Source of the DNA: an uncultured Oscillospiraceae bacterium
Lineage (GTDB): Bacteria > Bacillota > Clostridia > Oscillospirales > Oscillospiraceae
Direction of reading: 5' to 3'
Assembly: GCA_910579965.1 (NCBI GenBank)
Contig: CAJTWF010000001.1
Location: 83,728-147,727, forward strand
Length of the DNA stretch: 64,000 nt
Shown: in pieces, positions 30,986 to 39,080 of the stretch
How positions within the stretch are numbered: the stretch's first letter is position 1
Layout of the letters: every line of letters begins with the position of its first letter
Program-made: the position numbers and the translations under genes
The notes under the pieces: generated by a model
Databases searched by the model: none
What the model was told of the DNA's origin: nothing
What the model saw: only the letters and a program-made list of their open reading frames with translations

Positions 30986-31909
30986 ATGACGGAGGAATAT
31001 GCGGCCTCCCGCTATGAGGACGCCTGCGCGCTGCTGCCGGGGCGGCTGCGGGCGGCGGCAATGAGCATCAGCCAGCGGGAGAAGGCCCGGACGGAGGAGC
31101 TGCGGCTGCGAATCGGACGGGCCTTGTATCTGACCACGCCGGCCGGGGAGACGGCCCTGCCCCAGACCAGGGTCATCCGCAGCGATCTGGAGCAGGTGCT
31201 GGACCGGGCCACGGAGTATTCCCGCTACACTGCCGCCGGAACCATGGCCCACGGCTATCTCACCGCGCCGGGGGGCTTCCGCATCGGCGTGTGCGGCACG
31301 GCCCTGCCCACGGGGCCGGGGGCGGGCACCAACGAGGGCGTCCGGGACGTGAGCTCCCTGGCCATCCGCATCCCCCGGGTTTTTGAGGGCGTGGCGGAGC
31401 CGGTGCTGCCGGAGCTGGTGGAGGATGGCCGCCCGGCGGGGACCCTGATCCTCTCCCCGCCCGGGGGCGGCAAGACCACCCTGCTGCGGGATCTGGTGCG
31501 GCTTCTCAGCCAGGGCTCGGCGGTGTGCCCGCCCCAGCGGGTGGCCCTGGTGGACGAGCGGGGGGAGCTGGCGGCGGTCCACCGGGGGCGGCCCCAGCTG
31601 GAGGTGGGCTGTCACACGGATGTGATGGACGGCTGCCCCAAGCATCTGGCGGTGCCCATGCTCCTGCGGGCCATGACCCCGGGGATCATCGCGCTGGATG
31701 AGGTGGCGCTGGGCGCGGACGTGGAGGCGGTGTACGCGGCCGTGGGCTGCGGGGTGACGCTGCTGGCCACGGTCCACGCCGCCTCCCTCCGGGATCTGGA
31801 GGACAGGCCCATCGGACGGGATCTGCTCTCCAGCGGCGGCTTCCGGCGGGCGGTGGTCATCGAGGGCCGTGGCAAAAACCGGCGCAGCCGGGTGGAGCGT
31901 CTGCCATGA
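30986..31909 (+). CDS. spoIIIAA: Stage III sporulation protein AA, ATPase
   Basis: The 307-residue secretion-type ATPase powers the SpoIIIA-SpoIIQ channel between mother cell and forespore. The Walker A is LILSPPGGGKTTLLRDL at about residues 152-168, and the Walker B/Asp-box region lies in RVALVDERGELAAVHRG and GIIALDEVALG. The N-terminal half (EELRLRIGRALYLT, MAHGYLTAPGGFRIGVCGTA) is typical. AGGAGG at 30973-30978 supports the ATG at 30986. The stop overlaps the spoIIIAB start by four bases. Confidence 0.96.
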   Translation: MTEEYAASRYEDACALLPGRLRAAAMSISQREKARTEELRLRIGRALYLTTPAGETALPQTRVIRSDLEQVLDRATEYSRYTAAGTMAHGYLTAPGGFRIGVCGTALPTGPGAGTNEGVRDVSSLAIRIPRVFEGVAEPVLPELVEDGRPAGTLILSPPGGGKTTLLRDLVRLLSQGSAVCPPQRVALVDERGELAAVHRGRPQLEVGCHTDVMDGCPKHLAVPMLLRAMTPGIIALDEVALGADVEAVYAAVGCGVTLLATVHAASLRDLEDRPIGRDLLSSGGFRRAVVIEGRGKNRRSRVERLP

Positions 31910-32391
31910 GGGCCCTGGGCGCGGCCCTGGTCCTGCTGGGCGCTGCGGGGGGATACCTGCTGCGCCGCCGTGAGCAGCTGCTCCCTGTGCGGCTGGGCCG
32001 GGCGCTGCTGGAGGATCTGGCGGTGCTGGACTACCAGATTCGCTTTCGCCGCCGCCCCCTGCCGGCGCTGCTGGCGGGGATGGAGGGCCTGGGCGCACGT
32101 TGGCTGTGGCAGCCCCTGGCGGAGGCCCTGGAGCGGCAGGAGACGGAGGGCCTGCCCGGCTGCTGGGCCAGGGCGGCCGCCGGCCTGCCCCCGCCCCTGG
32201 ACCGATATCTGGCCCCTTTGGGCGCTATGGTTCCGGCGGGCGGGGCGTGTCTCTCCGCCGCCATTGAGGAAACAAGAGAGGAGCTGACCGGATTTCTGCG
32301 GGAGGAGGCGGCCCGTCAGGCGCAGCAGGGGCGCGTCACTGCGGCCCTGTGCCTGTCGGGGGCCACTCTGCTGATCCTGGTGCTGATATGA
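31906..32391 (+). CDS. spoIIIAB: Stage III sporulation protein AB
   Basis: The 161-residue membrane protein has an N-terminal membrane segment (LGAALVLLGAAGGYLL), a cytoplasmic helical domain resembling the GspF/T2SS inner-membrane platform, and a C-terminal membrane segment (ALCLSGATLLILVLI). It anchors the SpoIIIAA ATPase to the channel. It is coupled to spoIIIAA by an ATGA overlap. Confidence 0.93.
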   Translation: MRALGAALVLLGAAGGYLLRRREQLLPVRLGRALLEDLAVLDYQIRFRRRPLPALLAGMEGLGARWLWQPLAEALERQETEGLPGCWARAAAGLPPPLDRYLAPLGAMVPAGGACLSAAIEETREELTGFLREEAARQAQQGRVTAALCLSGATLLILVLI

Positions 32392-32394
32392 GTG

Positions 32395-32589
32395 ATGAAT
32401 ATTGACCTGATTTTTCGGATTGCGGCCATTGGAATTGTAGTGGCGGTGCTCAACCAGCTGCTGGTGCGCTCAGGCCGGGAGGAGCAGGCCCTGATGACCA
32501 CCCTGGCGGGGCTGGTGGTGGTGATGATGATGCTGGTGCGGGAGATCAGCGACTTGTTCCAGCTGATTAAGACGCTGTTTGGTTTTTAG
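32395..32589 (+). CDS. spoIIIAC: Stage III sporulation protein AC
   Basis: The 64-residue protein has two membrane segments (IFRIAAIGIVVAVLNQLL and ALMTTLAGLVVVMMMLV), as expected for SpoIIIAC. A GTG at 32392 is an alternative start; the ATG at 32395 is preferred. It begins directly after the spoIIIAB stop. Confidence 0.93.
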   Translation: MNIDLIFRIAAIGIVVAVLNQLLVRSGREEQALMTTLAGLVVVMMMLVREISDLFQLIKTLFGF

Positions 32590-32598
32590 GGTGGGACC

Positions 32599-32985
32599 AT
32601 GGATTTACTGAAACTGGCGGTTCTGTGCGCGGCGTGCCTGACGCCGGTGGCTCTGCTGCGCAAAAAGACCCCGGAGCAGGCCCTGCTGCTGACCGCCGCC
32701 ATTGTGGCGGTGGTGCTGGTCCGGTGCCTGAGCGCGGCCGCGCCTCTGCTGGACAAACTGCGGTCCCTCTTTGAACGGGCCGGGGTGGAGACGGTGTATG
32801 TCACGGTGCTCCTGCGCACGGTGGCGGCGGCCCTGGTGACCCGCTTCTGCGCGGATCTGTGCAAGGACGGGGGCAGCCAGGCCCTGGCCACGGCGGTGGA
32901 GACGGCGGGCGCAGTGGCGGCCCTGGTGATCGCCCTGCCGCTGCTGGAGGCGGTGGTGGGGCTGCTGCTGGGATACTTTGCATAG
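32599..32985 (+). CDS. spoIIIAD: Stage III sporulation protein AD
   Basis: The 128-residue membrane protein is related to SpoIIIAC with an added helix pair: LLKLAVLCAACLTPVALL, ALLLTAAIVAVVLVRCL, and C-terminal AGAVAALVIALPLLEAVVGL. It is expected in the mother-cell membrane as part of the SpoIIIA complex. GGTGGGACC precedes the ATG nine bases after spoIIIAC. Confidence 0.93.
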   Translation: MDLLKLAVLCAACLTPVALLRKKTPEQALLLTAAIVAVVLVRCLSAAAPLLDKLRSLFERAGVETVYVTVLLRTVAAALVTRFCADLCKDGGSQALATAVETAGAVAALVIALPLLEAVVGLLLGYFA

Positions 32986-32997
32986 GGGGGAACGGCT

Positions 32998-34089
32998 GTG
33001 AGAAGCACGGGATGGACGGCGCTCTTTTTCCTGCTGGCGCTGTATCTGCTGGGGGGACAGGCCCTGGCGGCGGAAGCTCCGGCGCTGCCGCCGGAGCTGG
33101 TGCGGGCCGCGCCGGAGGCGGCGGAGCAGGTCAGCGGCGACGCGTCCGAGGCATTCGGCCTTCTCTCCGGCCTCCAGGCGCTGGGGGCCCGGGCGGCGGA
33201 GGCGGCCAGGGGCTATCTCCTCTCCGGACTGAGGGCGGTGGGGGCCATCATGGCGGGCGTGGTGCTGCTGGGGGCCCTGGAGAGCGCCGCGCCGGCGGGC
33301 CGGGACCTGCTGGGCCGCTACGGGTCTGCCGCCGGGGCCCTGTGGATCACCGCCATGGCGGCGGGGGATCTGAGCGCCCTCATCGGCCTGGGCCGGGAGA
33401 CCATCGTGGAGCTGAGCCAGCTGTCCAAGGCGGTGCTGCCCGCTATGGCGGCGGCGGAGGCGGCCTCCGGCGGCGTCACCGCCGCCGCCGCACGGCAGGT
33501 GGGGGCGGTATTCTTCTCCGACGTGCTGCTGACCGTCATTGAGCGGCTGCTGCTGCCCATGGCGTACCTGTACATCGGTGCGGCGGCCGCCGGGGCGGTG
33601 CTGGAGGGGGAGGTCATGGAGCGGATCGGGGATCTGCTGAAAAAGGCTGTCAGCTGGATTCTGGGGGGCCTTCTGACCCTGTTCACCGCCTATCTCACCG
33701 TCAGCGGCACGCTGGCCGGCTCCGCTGACGCCCAGGCGGTGAAGATGGCCCAGTCCGCCCTCTCCGCCGCCGTACCCGTGGTGGGGAGCATCCTGTCGGA
33801 CGCGGCGGAGAGCGTGCTGGCGGGAGCTGGCCTGATGCGGGGCATGGTGGGGACCCTGGGGACACTGGCCGTGGCTGGACTGTGCCTGCTGCCCCTGCTC
33901 CGGCTGGGGTGCCAGTACGCCCTCTATCAGGCCGCGTCCCTGGTGGCGGCGGCCGTGGGGCCGAAAAAGCTGGTGAAGCTGCTGTCCATGCTGGGGGACG
34001 CCTTCGGCCTGGTGCTGGCGATGACCGCCGCCTCCGCTCTGCTGCTGCTCGTGTCCCTGATGACCTCGGTGCTGGCCGTGACGCCGTGA
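32998..34089 (+). CDS. spoIIIAE: Stage III sporulation protein AE
   Basis: The 363-residue protein begins at GTG with a signal peptide (TALFFLLALYLLGGQALA). Several membrane segments (VGAIMAGVVLLGALES, SWILGGLLTLFTAYLTV, GTLAVAGLCLLPLL, LVLAMTAASALLLLVSL) and Gly/Ala-rich loops follow, as in SpoIIIAE. Codon use is strongly GC-biased. A 30-base perfect hairpin and a 113-base gap separate it from spoIIIAF, which is unusual for this tightly packed operon. Confidence 0.94.
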   Translation: MRSTGWTALFFLLALYLLGGQALAAEAPALPPELVRAAPEAAEQVSGDASEAFGLLSGLQALGARAAEAARGYLLSGLRAVGAIMAGVVLLGALESAAPAGRDLLGRYGSAAGALWITAMAAGDLSALIGLGRETIVELSQLSKAVLPAMAAAEAASGGVTAAAARQVGAVFFSDVLLTVIERLLLPMAYLYIGAAAAGAVLEGEVMERIGDLLKKAVSWILGGLLTLFTAYLTVSGTLAGSADAQAVKMAQSALSAAVPVVGSILSDAAESVLAGAGLMRGMVGTLGTLAVAGLCLLPLLRLGCQYALYQAASLVAAAVGPKKLVKLLSMLGDAFGLVLAMTAASALLLLVSLMTSVLAVTP

Positions 34090-34144
34090 ACAGCCCCTCT
34101 TTGGCTTCGGCAGTTCATATCGCACCTCTCAGGTTTTTCTTTTG

Positions 34145-34174
34145 ATACTTTTCTTTTTTCAAAAAGAAAAGTAT
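34145..34174. repeat. Perfect AT-rich hairpin inside the spoIIIA operon
   Basis: ATACTTTTCTTTTT-TC-AAAAAGAAAAGTAT, 14-bp arms, lies in the spoIIIAE-spoIIIAF gap. It resembles the two hairpins at 17754-17816. It could weaken read-through or mark a past insertion. Confidence 0.85.
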
Positions 34175-34202
34175 GACTGCTCAAAAGGGGGGGATCCGCG
34201 CC

Positions 34203-34697
34203 ATGCGAGCTTGGCTGCTTGGCATCGTGCTCACGGCCTTCGCCTCCGGTCTGGCCCGGCAGCTCGCGCCCCAGGGGCGGGAGCAGGCCATGGTGCGGCT
34301 GGCCGGCGGGCTGCTGCTGACCCTGGCGGTTCTGCGGCCTCTGGCCGGGATGGACTGGGAGGGGCCCGCGCTGGAGGCGGGGGCGTTTCAGATCCGGACG
34401 GAGGAGCAGGCGGCGGTATATCGAAAAAATCAGCAGCAGGTCCTGTCAGCAATCATAGAGGACAGGACGGAGGCATATATATTGGACAAAGCAAAACAGC
34501 TGGGCCTCGCCTGCCGTGTGGAAGTGACGGCGGCGGTGGGAGAGAGCGGCATTCCCCTGCCTGACCGGGTGGTCATCGGGGGCCCCTATAGCCGGGAGCT
34601 GGCTGTGTGCGTGGAGGAGGAGGTGGGCATTCCCGCCGAAAAAACGATCTGGCTGGAGGGAAACGAATGGACAGAGAGGACGCAAAGCGAAAGCTGA
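34203..34697 (+). CDS. spoIIIAF: Stage III sporulation protein AF
   Basis: The 164-residue protein has two N-terminal membrane segments (AWLLGIVLTAFASGLARQLA and VRLAGGLLLTLAVLRPLA). A soluble ring-building domain follows (QQQVLSAIIEDRTEAYILDKAKQLGL with a CRVEVTAAV strand), as in SpoIIIAF. The ATG at 34203 follows GGGGGGGATC; the ATG at 34173 lies in the hairpin. It overlaps spoIIIAG by 31 bases. Confidence 0.92.
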   Translation: MRAWLLGIVLTAFASGLARQLAPQGREQAMVRLAGGLLLTLAVLRPLAGMDWEGPALEAGAFQIRTEEQAAVYRKNQQQVLSAIIEDRTEAYILDKAKQLGLACRVEVTAAVGESGIPLPDRVVIGGPYSRELAVCVEEEVGIPAEKTIWLEGNEWTERTQSES

Positions 34698-35245
34698 CAA
34701 AGCCCTTGGAGATACTGGGCCGCTACAAGTATGTGCTTCTGGTGGTGGCGCTGGGCGCGGCGCTGCTGGCCTGGCCCGGGAGCAGGAAGCCCGGCGGGTC
34801 CTCCCCGGACTCCGCCCTGCCGGAGGCGGGCAGCGCCGCCCCTGCCGGGAGAGAGAATCTGGCGGATACGGAGCGGGCCATGGAGGAGATTTTAAGCAAG
34901 ATCAGCGGTGTGGGCCGGGTGGACGTGATGCTCACGCTCCACAGCGGCGGGGAGCTGGTGCTGGCCCAGGACACCAGCCTGCGCTACTCCGGCCCCACCC
35001 AGAACCCGGACACCTACGAGCGCACGTCGGACACCGTGTCCGGCACAGGCGGCGTGGTGGTCACGCAGGAGAAGTATCCCCTGTACCGTGGGGCGCTGGT
35101 GGTGTGCGAGGGGGGCGGCAGCGACGGCGTGCGGCTCCAGGTGGTGGAGGCGGTGGCCGCTCTGACGGGCCTGGGCGCGGACCGCATCGCCGTGGTCCAG
35201 TGGAGCGCCGCCTCCGGAGGCGGCGTCAGCAATTCCGGCAATTAA
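34667..35245 (+). CDS. spoIIIAG: Stage III sporulation protein AG
   Basis: The 192-residue protein has one membrane anchor (YKYVLLVVALGAALLAW), then a flexible segment and a ring-building domain with KISGVGRVDVMLTLHSGG and GALVVCEGGGSDGVRLQVVEAVAALTG. SpoIIIAG forms the large intermembrane ring of the feeding-tube channel. The start at 34667 follows GGAGGGAAACGA. Confidence 0.94.
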   Translation: MDREDAKRKLTKPLEILGRYKYVLLVVALGAALLAWPGSRKPGGSSPDSALPEAGSAAPAGRENLADTERAMEEILSKISGVGRVDVMLTLHSGGELVLAQDTSLRYSGPTQNPDTYERTSDTVSGTGGVVVTQEKYPLYRGALVVCEGGGSDGVRLQVVEAVAALTGLGADRIAVVQWSAASGGGVSNSGN

Positions 35246-35283
35246 TATTTGTATAAAACGGTCATCGAGGAGGAAATGAAACC

Positions 35284-35880
35284 ATGAGGAACCAATGGAA
35301 GCGCAACGCCGTGGTGGCCACGGTCCTGCTGTTTGTGTGCGCGGCGGTCTATCTCAACTGGCGCTACGCGGGGAACATCGCTGAGGGCGAGCCCTCCGCT
35401 CCGGTCAGCGGCCAGGAGGAGGACGGCGGCTCCACCAAGGTGCTGGGGGACGCTACCCTGGTGGGCGGCGTGCCCACTCTGGCCGATGAGACGCTGGCCT
35501 CCGGAGAGGGCGCGTCCGCCCCGGCGGCCACCTACTTTGACACCGCCCGCCTCAGCCGCCAGCAGTCCCGGGACAACGCCCTGTCCATTCTCCGGGAGGC
35601 GGCAGGCCAGGAGAATGTGGAGCAGGCCGTTCTGGACGAGGCCAACCAGGCCATCCAGACCCTGGCCGGATACACCATGCTGGAGGGGCAGATTGAGAAC
35701 CTGGTGGTGGCCAAGGGCTACGCCGACTGCGTGGCCTTTATGGGGGAGAACAGCATCAGCGTAGTGGTCTCCGCCGCCGAGGACGGCTTGCAGACAGAGG
35801 ATGTGGCAAAGATCACGGATATCGTACTCAGCGAGACGAGCTACACCGCCGATCAGATCAAGATCATGGAGGCGGAGTAG
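35284..35880 (+). CDS. spoIIIAH: Stage III sporulation protein AH
   Basis: The 198-residue protein has a single N-terminal membrane anchor (AVVATVLLFVCAAVYLNW), a linker, and a YscJ/FliF-like ring-building domain (ARLSRQQSRDNALSILREAA with LVVAKGYADCVAFMGENSISVVV). It is the mother-cell partner of SpoIIQ. GAGGAGGAAATGAAACC precedes the start. The operon ends here with a large palindrome. Confidence 0.95.
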   Translation: MRNQWKRNAVVATVLLFVCAAVYLNWRYAGNIAEGEPSAPVSGQEEDGGSTKVLGDATLVGGVPTLADETLASGEGASAPAATYFDTARLSRQQSRDNALSILREAAGQENVEQAVLDEANQAIQTLAGYTMLEGQIENLVVAKGYADCVAFMGENSISVVVSAAEDGLQTEDVAKITDIVLSETSYTADQIKIMEAE

Positions 35881-35892
35881 GGGAAAACAGGC

Positions 35893-35940
35893 GCGGCCGG
35901 CGGATTGAAATGGGGAGTGTCATTTCAATCCGCCGGCCGC
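35893..35940. terminator. Large palindrome after spoIIIAH
   Basis: A perfect 19-bp stem (GCGGCCGGCGGATTGAAAT and complement) with a 10-base loop. No T tract follows, so it may be a processing or attenuation hairpin as much as a terminator. Confidence 0.6.
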
Positions 35941-35982
35941 AGGGCTTTGATATCGACAGGCAAAGAAATCCAGCCAAAAAAC

Positions 35983-36012
35983 TGCATACGTTCCCCATAT
36001 CTGCGGATACTA
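35983..36012 (+). promoter_or_regulatory. Candidate sigma-G promoter of spoVT
   Basis: TGCATA at 35983-35988, a 17-base spacer and GATACTA at 36006-36012 fit the forespore sigma-G pattern (TGAATA ... CATACTA). It is 70 bases before the start. spoVT is a sigma-G gene in Bacillus. Confidence 0.55.
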
Positions 36013-36081
36013 TCCATGTTTTCCAAAGCATCGAAATTTTTTTGCCAGGCTTTTGCCGGGCAGATATGGGAGGAATCGAGA

Positions 36082-36624
36082 ATGAAAGCAACCGGAATTG
36101 TGCGCCGCATCGACGATCTGGGACGAGTGGTCATTCCCAAGGAGATTCGGCGCACTATGCGTATTCGAGAGGGCGACCCGCTGGAGATATACACCAGCCG
36201 GGACGGCGAGGTTATCTTTAAGAAGTATTCCCTCATGGGCGGGCTGGACGACTTTGCAGCCCAGTTCTGTGAGACCCTGTCCAAGAGCTGCGGCGCCATC
36301 ACGGCGGTCACGGACCGGGACGCCATCATCGCCGTGGCCGGCGGCGGCAAGCGGGAGCTGCTGGGCAAGCGGATCAGCCCTCAGCTGGAGCAGATTATGG
36401 AGGACCGCAAGATCTACCAGCACACGGGGGACGAGCGAAGAATTTTTGTCACCGAGTCCGGGGACAAGTACTGCGCCGCCGTGGCCGCGCCTATCATCTC
36501 CGAGGGGGATGTGCTGGGCCTGGTGCTGTTCGTGGAGGACGGCGAGCCCCAGGTCACCGGCGAGACGGAGTACAAGCTGGCCCAGACCATTGCCGCCTTT
36601 TTGGGTAAGCATATGGAGAACTAA
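36082..36624 (+). CDS. spoVT: Stage V sporulation protein T, forespore regulator
   Basis: The 180-residue protein has an N-terminal AbrB-type swapped-hairpin DNA-binding domain (MKATGIVRRIDDLGRVVIPK, EIRRTMRIREGDPLEIYTSR). A C-terminal GAF domain at about 55-180 includes CGAITAVTDRDAIIAVAGGG and YCAAVAAPIISEGDVLGLVL. SpoVT tunes sigma-G-dependent forespore genes and germination properties. GGGAGGAATCGAG precedes the ATG. It lies just after the spoIIIA operon but with its own probable promoter. Confidence 0.94.
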   Translation: MKATGIVRRIDDLGRVVIPKEIRRTMRIREGDPLEIYTSRDGEVIFKKYSLMGGLDDFAAQFCETLSKSCGAITAVTDRDAIIAVAGGGKRELLGKRISPQLEQIMEDRKIYQHTGDERRIFVTESGDKYCAAVAAPIISEGDVLGLVLFVEDGEPQVTGETEYKLAQTIAAFLGKHMEN

Positions 36625-36641
36625 GAGGACAGTACGATCAT

Positions 36642-36676
36642 AAGTGCCGGTGCGGCGTCAGCCCGTACCGGCACTT
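36642..36676. terminator. Hairpin between spoVT and the TPR gene
   Basis: AAGTGCCGGT and its complement with a 15-base loop between convergent genes. Confidence 0.5.
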
Positions 36677-36683
36677 GCGGTGG

Positions 36684-38852
36684 TTATCCCTCGTCGATCA
36701 TCATCTGAATGTCCTGTGGGTCCATATGCGCCAGCATCCGGGCGGAGGCGGTCAGACCCTTGTCCAGGGCGCAGGCGGTTCGGTAGCTCTCTGCGGCTTT
36801 ATCCGCCGCTGTTCGCTCACTCCCTGACGTACTCATCCGCAGATAGCAGCTGCCCAGATTGTGGTAGGCCAGCGCGTAGTTCTTGTTCATCCTGACTGCC
36901 CGGTTCAGCTGCTGGACAGCCTCCTTGTATTCCTCCTGATAATAGAGCGCACAGGCCAGGTTATTGCACACAGCGGGACTGGAATCCGTGTATCTCAGCG
37001 CCGCCCGGTAGTAGGCCGCGGCCGCCCGGTACTTTTTTAGATGATAGGTTGCGTCCCCGTTTTTCCGGTTGATTTCAGCACAAAAGTGGTTAACCTCTTC
37101 CATCTGGAGCAATGTGTTCATCTCATTATCTGAGTCGTTGAGTTCTCTGTAGCAGTCGATTAGCTCTTTGTAATATTTTATATCTCTCGCGTTGGGAGGG
37201 CTATTGGCGATGGCCGCCTGTAAATGCTCCGCCGCCGATGAAAACTCCCCCAGCTTTTTTAGCTCCAGTGCAAGATTATAGTGGAGCGTGCTGTTCGTGG
37301 GGTCATGTTCCAGTCCCCTTTCATAATAAAATATGGCATGCTCTACAGCGCCATAGTGAGCGCATATAACGCCAAGTTCATTGGAGTCTTGTTTGTTCCC
37401 TTTGTAGGGAGAGAGCATCTCATCCAGCTCCGCTTCTCCTTTTTTGACGCCCTTTTTTCGCTCCATTTCTGACCGGTAGATTAGCGCCCTTAAACGATAG
37501 GCAGGACAGTCCTTTGATTTCATTGCCTCACATATATCACGGTAGGCGTTTGCGCTTGCCTTTGGGGTTCCATTATAATAGCAAATAGCCCGAGAAGAAT
37601 AACAGTCAGCATCCTGCGTTTGGCTTAGCGCCTTTGTATAGCAAGCGATTGCATCTGTATACATGACCATATTTTTATAACAGTCCCCCTGGATACGGAA
37701 GCACTTCCACCGCTGAGGGAAGACGGCCAGCGCTTGGGATGCGCAGCGGATAGCCTGATCGTAGTCCTTTTTCTCATAATAGATCTTCGCCAGATAGTAG
37801 AACGGTACATCGGATATGCCCTCATAGTCAGTGCTCTTCCCCAGCGCCTTAATCGCCCGGTCAAAATCCTTGCCATGGTAGCAGTGCAGCCCTATATATA
37901 TGTAGGTATTCGCAAAATACGGATTGATTTTCTGTGACTCTGCCAGCAGCTCCAATCCTGTCTTATACTCCTGGACGTGGATATGGCAGGCCCCCTTGTA
38001 GGAGAGCACCGCTGCCTCACAGTCTCTGTCATAGCCCAGAGCCTTGTCAAAATCCGCGAAGATAGACTGGATAAACGCCTCCTGAGACCCAAAGACCTGG
38101 TCCACCACCTCTGCCGCCCCCGGGACACAGTCCCGGACCTCCAGAATCCGCACCTTGACCCGACCCCGCCGGAAAAAATACTTCTCCGGCTTGTAGCCCC
38201 GGGCTAAAATAGCGTCGTAGCACGCCAGCTCATTCACATAATCGTTCAGACCGTGGTAGCAAGCAGCCCTTTTGACCATGACATTTTTGAAGACCCGCTT
38301 CTTTTTCAGACGCCCATCCGGCAGATCATTCAGCTTTCCCAGCGCACCCTTGTAGTTGCCCAGCAGCATGAGAGCGTCCGCATAGCAGATGGCATAGCGG
38401 GGCTCAGCCAGGACTCTCCCGCGGCAGTTGTTCAGATGGGTGATGGCCTCCCGCGGCCGTCCTTCCACCACGCAGTCCTCCGCCTGCCGGAACTCCCGGG
38501 AGACTGTGAACCCCAGGTCCGCTGGTGGGGGAAGCTCAATCTCGTCTGGAAGAATTTTCTCCATCAGTTCAGCCTTTTTCCCATACCGAACAACGCCCCT
38601 GCACAGAAGCAGCGCAAAAAGAGCGGCCGTCGTGATGGGCAGGGCGTACCGCAGCGGAAGGCAGACAAACAAAGTCACGATCCCTCCCAGCAGAACGGCG
38701 GCCTTCAGGGCAGGGACGCCTGACTTTCCGCTGACATACCATTCCACAAAGATCAGCGCGAGGCAGAAAAGGCTGAGAATAAAGTTTGCCAAATTGAGGC
38801 CCAGATTGCTGTTAAACTGCGCCAGAGCAGCCTCACAATACTGCATATCCAT
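36684..38852 (-). CDS. Membrane-anchored TPR repeat protein
   Basis: The 722-residue protein has two or three N-terminal membrane segments (LANFILSLFCLALIFVEWYV, LKAAVLLGGIVTLFVCLPL, ALPITTAALFALLLCRGVV). About 550 cytoplasmic residues of TPR-like helix pairs follow, from about residue 110 to the end (e.g. AIKALGKSTDYEGISDVPFY, QAIRCASQALAVFPQRWKCF, AVQQLNRAVRMNKNYALAYH). TPR arrays bind partner proteins; no catalytic domain is seen. Codon use is visibly more AT-rich than in all neighbours, with many ATA, TTT and CAT codons, suggesting transfer or weaker expression selection. I cannot name a specific function. Confidence 0.75.
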   Translation of the reverse strand: MDMQYCEAALAQFNSNLGLNLANFILSLFCLALIFVEWYVSGKSGVPALKAAVLLGGIVTLFVCLPLRYALPITTAALFALLLCRGVVRYGKKAELMEKILPDEIELPPPADLGFTVSREFRQAEDCVVEGRPREAITHLNNCRGRVLAEPRYAICYADALMLLGNYKGALGKLNDLPDGRLKKKRVFKNVMVKRAACYHGLNDYVNELACYDAILARGYKPEKYFFRRGRVKVRILEVRDCVPGAAEVVDQVFGSQEAFIQSIFADFDKALGYDRDCEAAVLSYKGACHIHVQEYKTGLELLAESQKINPYFANTYIYIGLHCYHGKDFDRAIKALGKSTDYEGISDVPFYYLAKIYYEKKDYDQAIRCASQALAVFPQRWKCFRIQGDCYKNMVMYTDAIACYTKALSQTQDADCYSSRAICYYNGTPKASANAYRDICEAMKSKDCPAYRLRALIYRSEMERKKGVKKGEAELDEMLSPYKGNKQDSNELGVICAHYGAVEHAIFYYERGLEHDPTNSTLHYNLALELKKLGEFSSAAEHLQAAIANSPPNARDIKYYKELIDCYRELNDSDNEMNTLLQMEEVNHFCAEINRKNGDATYHLKKYRAAAAYYRAALRYTDSSPAVCNNLACALYYQEEYKEAVQQLNRAVRMNKNYALAYHNLGSCYLRMSTSGSERTAADKAAESYRTACALDKGLTASARMLAHMDPQDIQMMIDEG

Positions 38853-38887
38853 ACAGATACTCCCTCCACATTCTGGAACAATCTGCC

Positions 38888-38939
38888 ATTTTTCGTCATT
38901 ATACCAAATATTTCTTTTCTGCGCAACTATTTTTCGTCA
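38888..38939 (-). promoter_or_regulatory. Promoter of the TPR gene with paired direct repeats
   Basis: On the minus strand, TTGCGC (complement of 38921-38926) and TATAAT (complement of 38898-38903) are 17 bases apart. The 11-mer TGACGAAAAAT occurs on both sides of the promoter (complements of 38888-38898 and 38929-38939), 41 bases apart, which suits a regulator site. Confidence 0.6.
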
Positions 38940-39014
38940 ATAAGTCCGCCGCACTGGCAGCTGACCCTCAGCGATGTGTAACAAAAATATCACCGAACTG
39001 TAACCTATTTCCTC

Positions 39015-39043
39015 TTGCATTTCCGGGCAAAAGGGTGGATAAT
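39015..39043 (+). promoter_or_regulatory. Promoter of the polysaccharide deacetylase gene
   Basis: TTGCAT at 39015-39020 and GATAAT at 39038-39043 with a 17-base spacer, 38 bases before the start. Confidence 0.6.
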
Positions 39044-39080
39044 GGATCCTGTCAAATACTGTCGAAGGAAGTCCCATTCT

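Noticed and set aside
34090..34202. Missing gene in the spoIIIAE-spoIIIAF gap
   Set aside because: The 113 bases hold only a perfect AT-rich hairpin and no coding potential; all eight spoIIIA genes are already accounted for.
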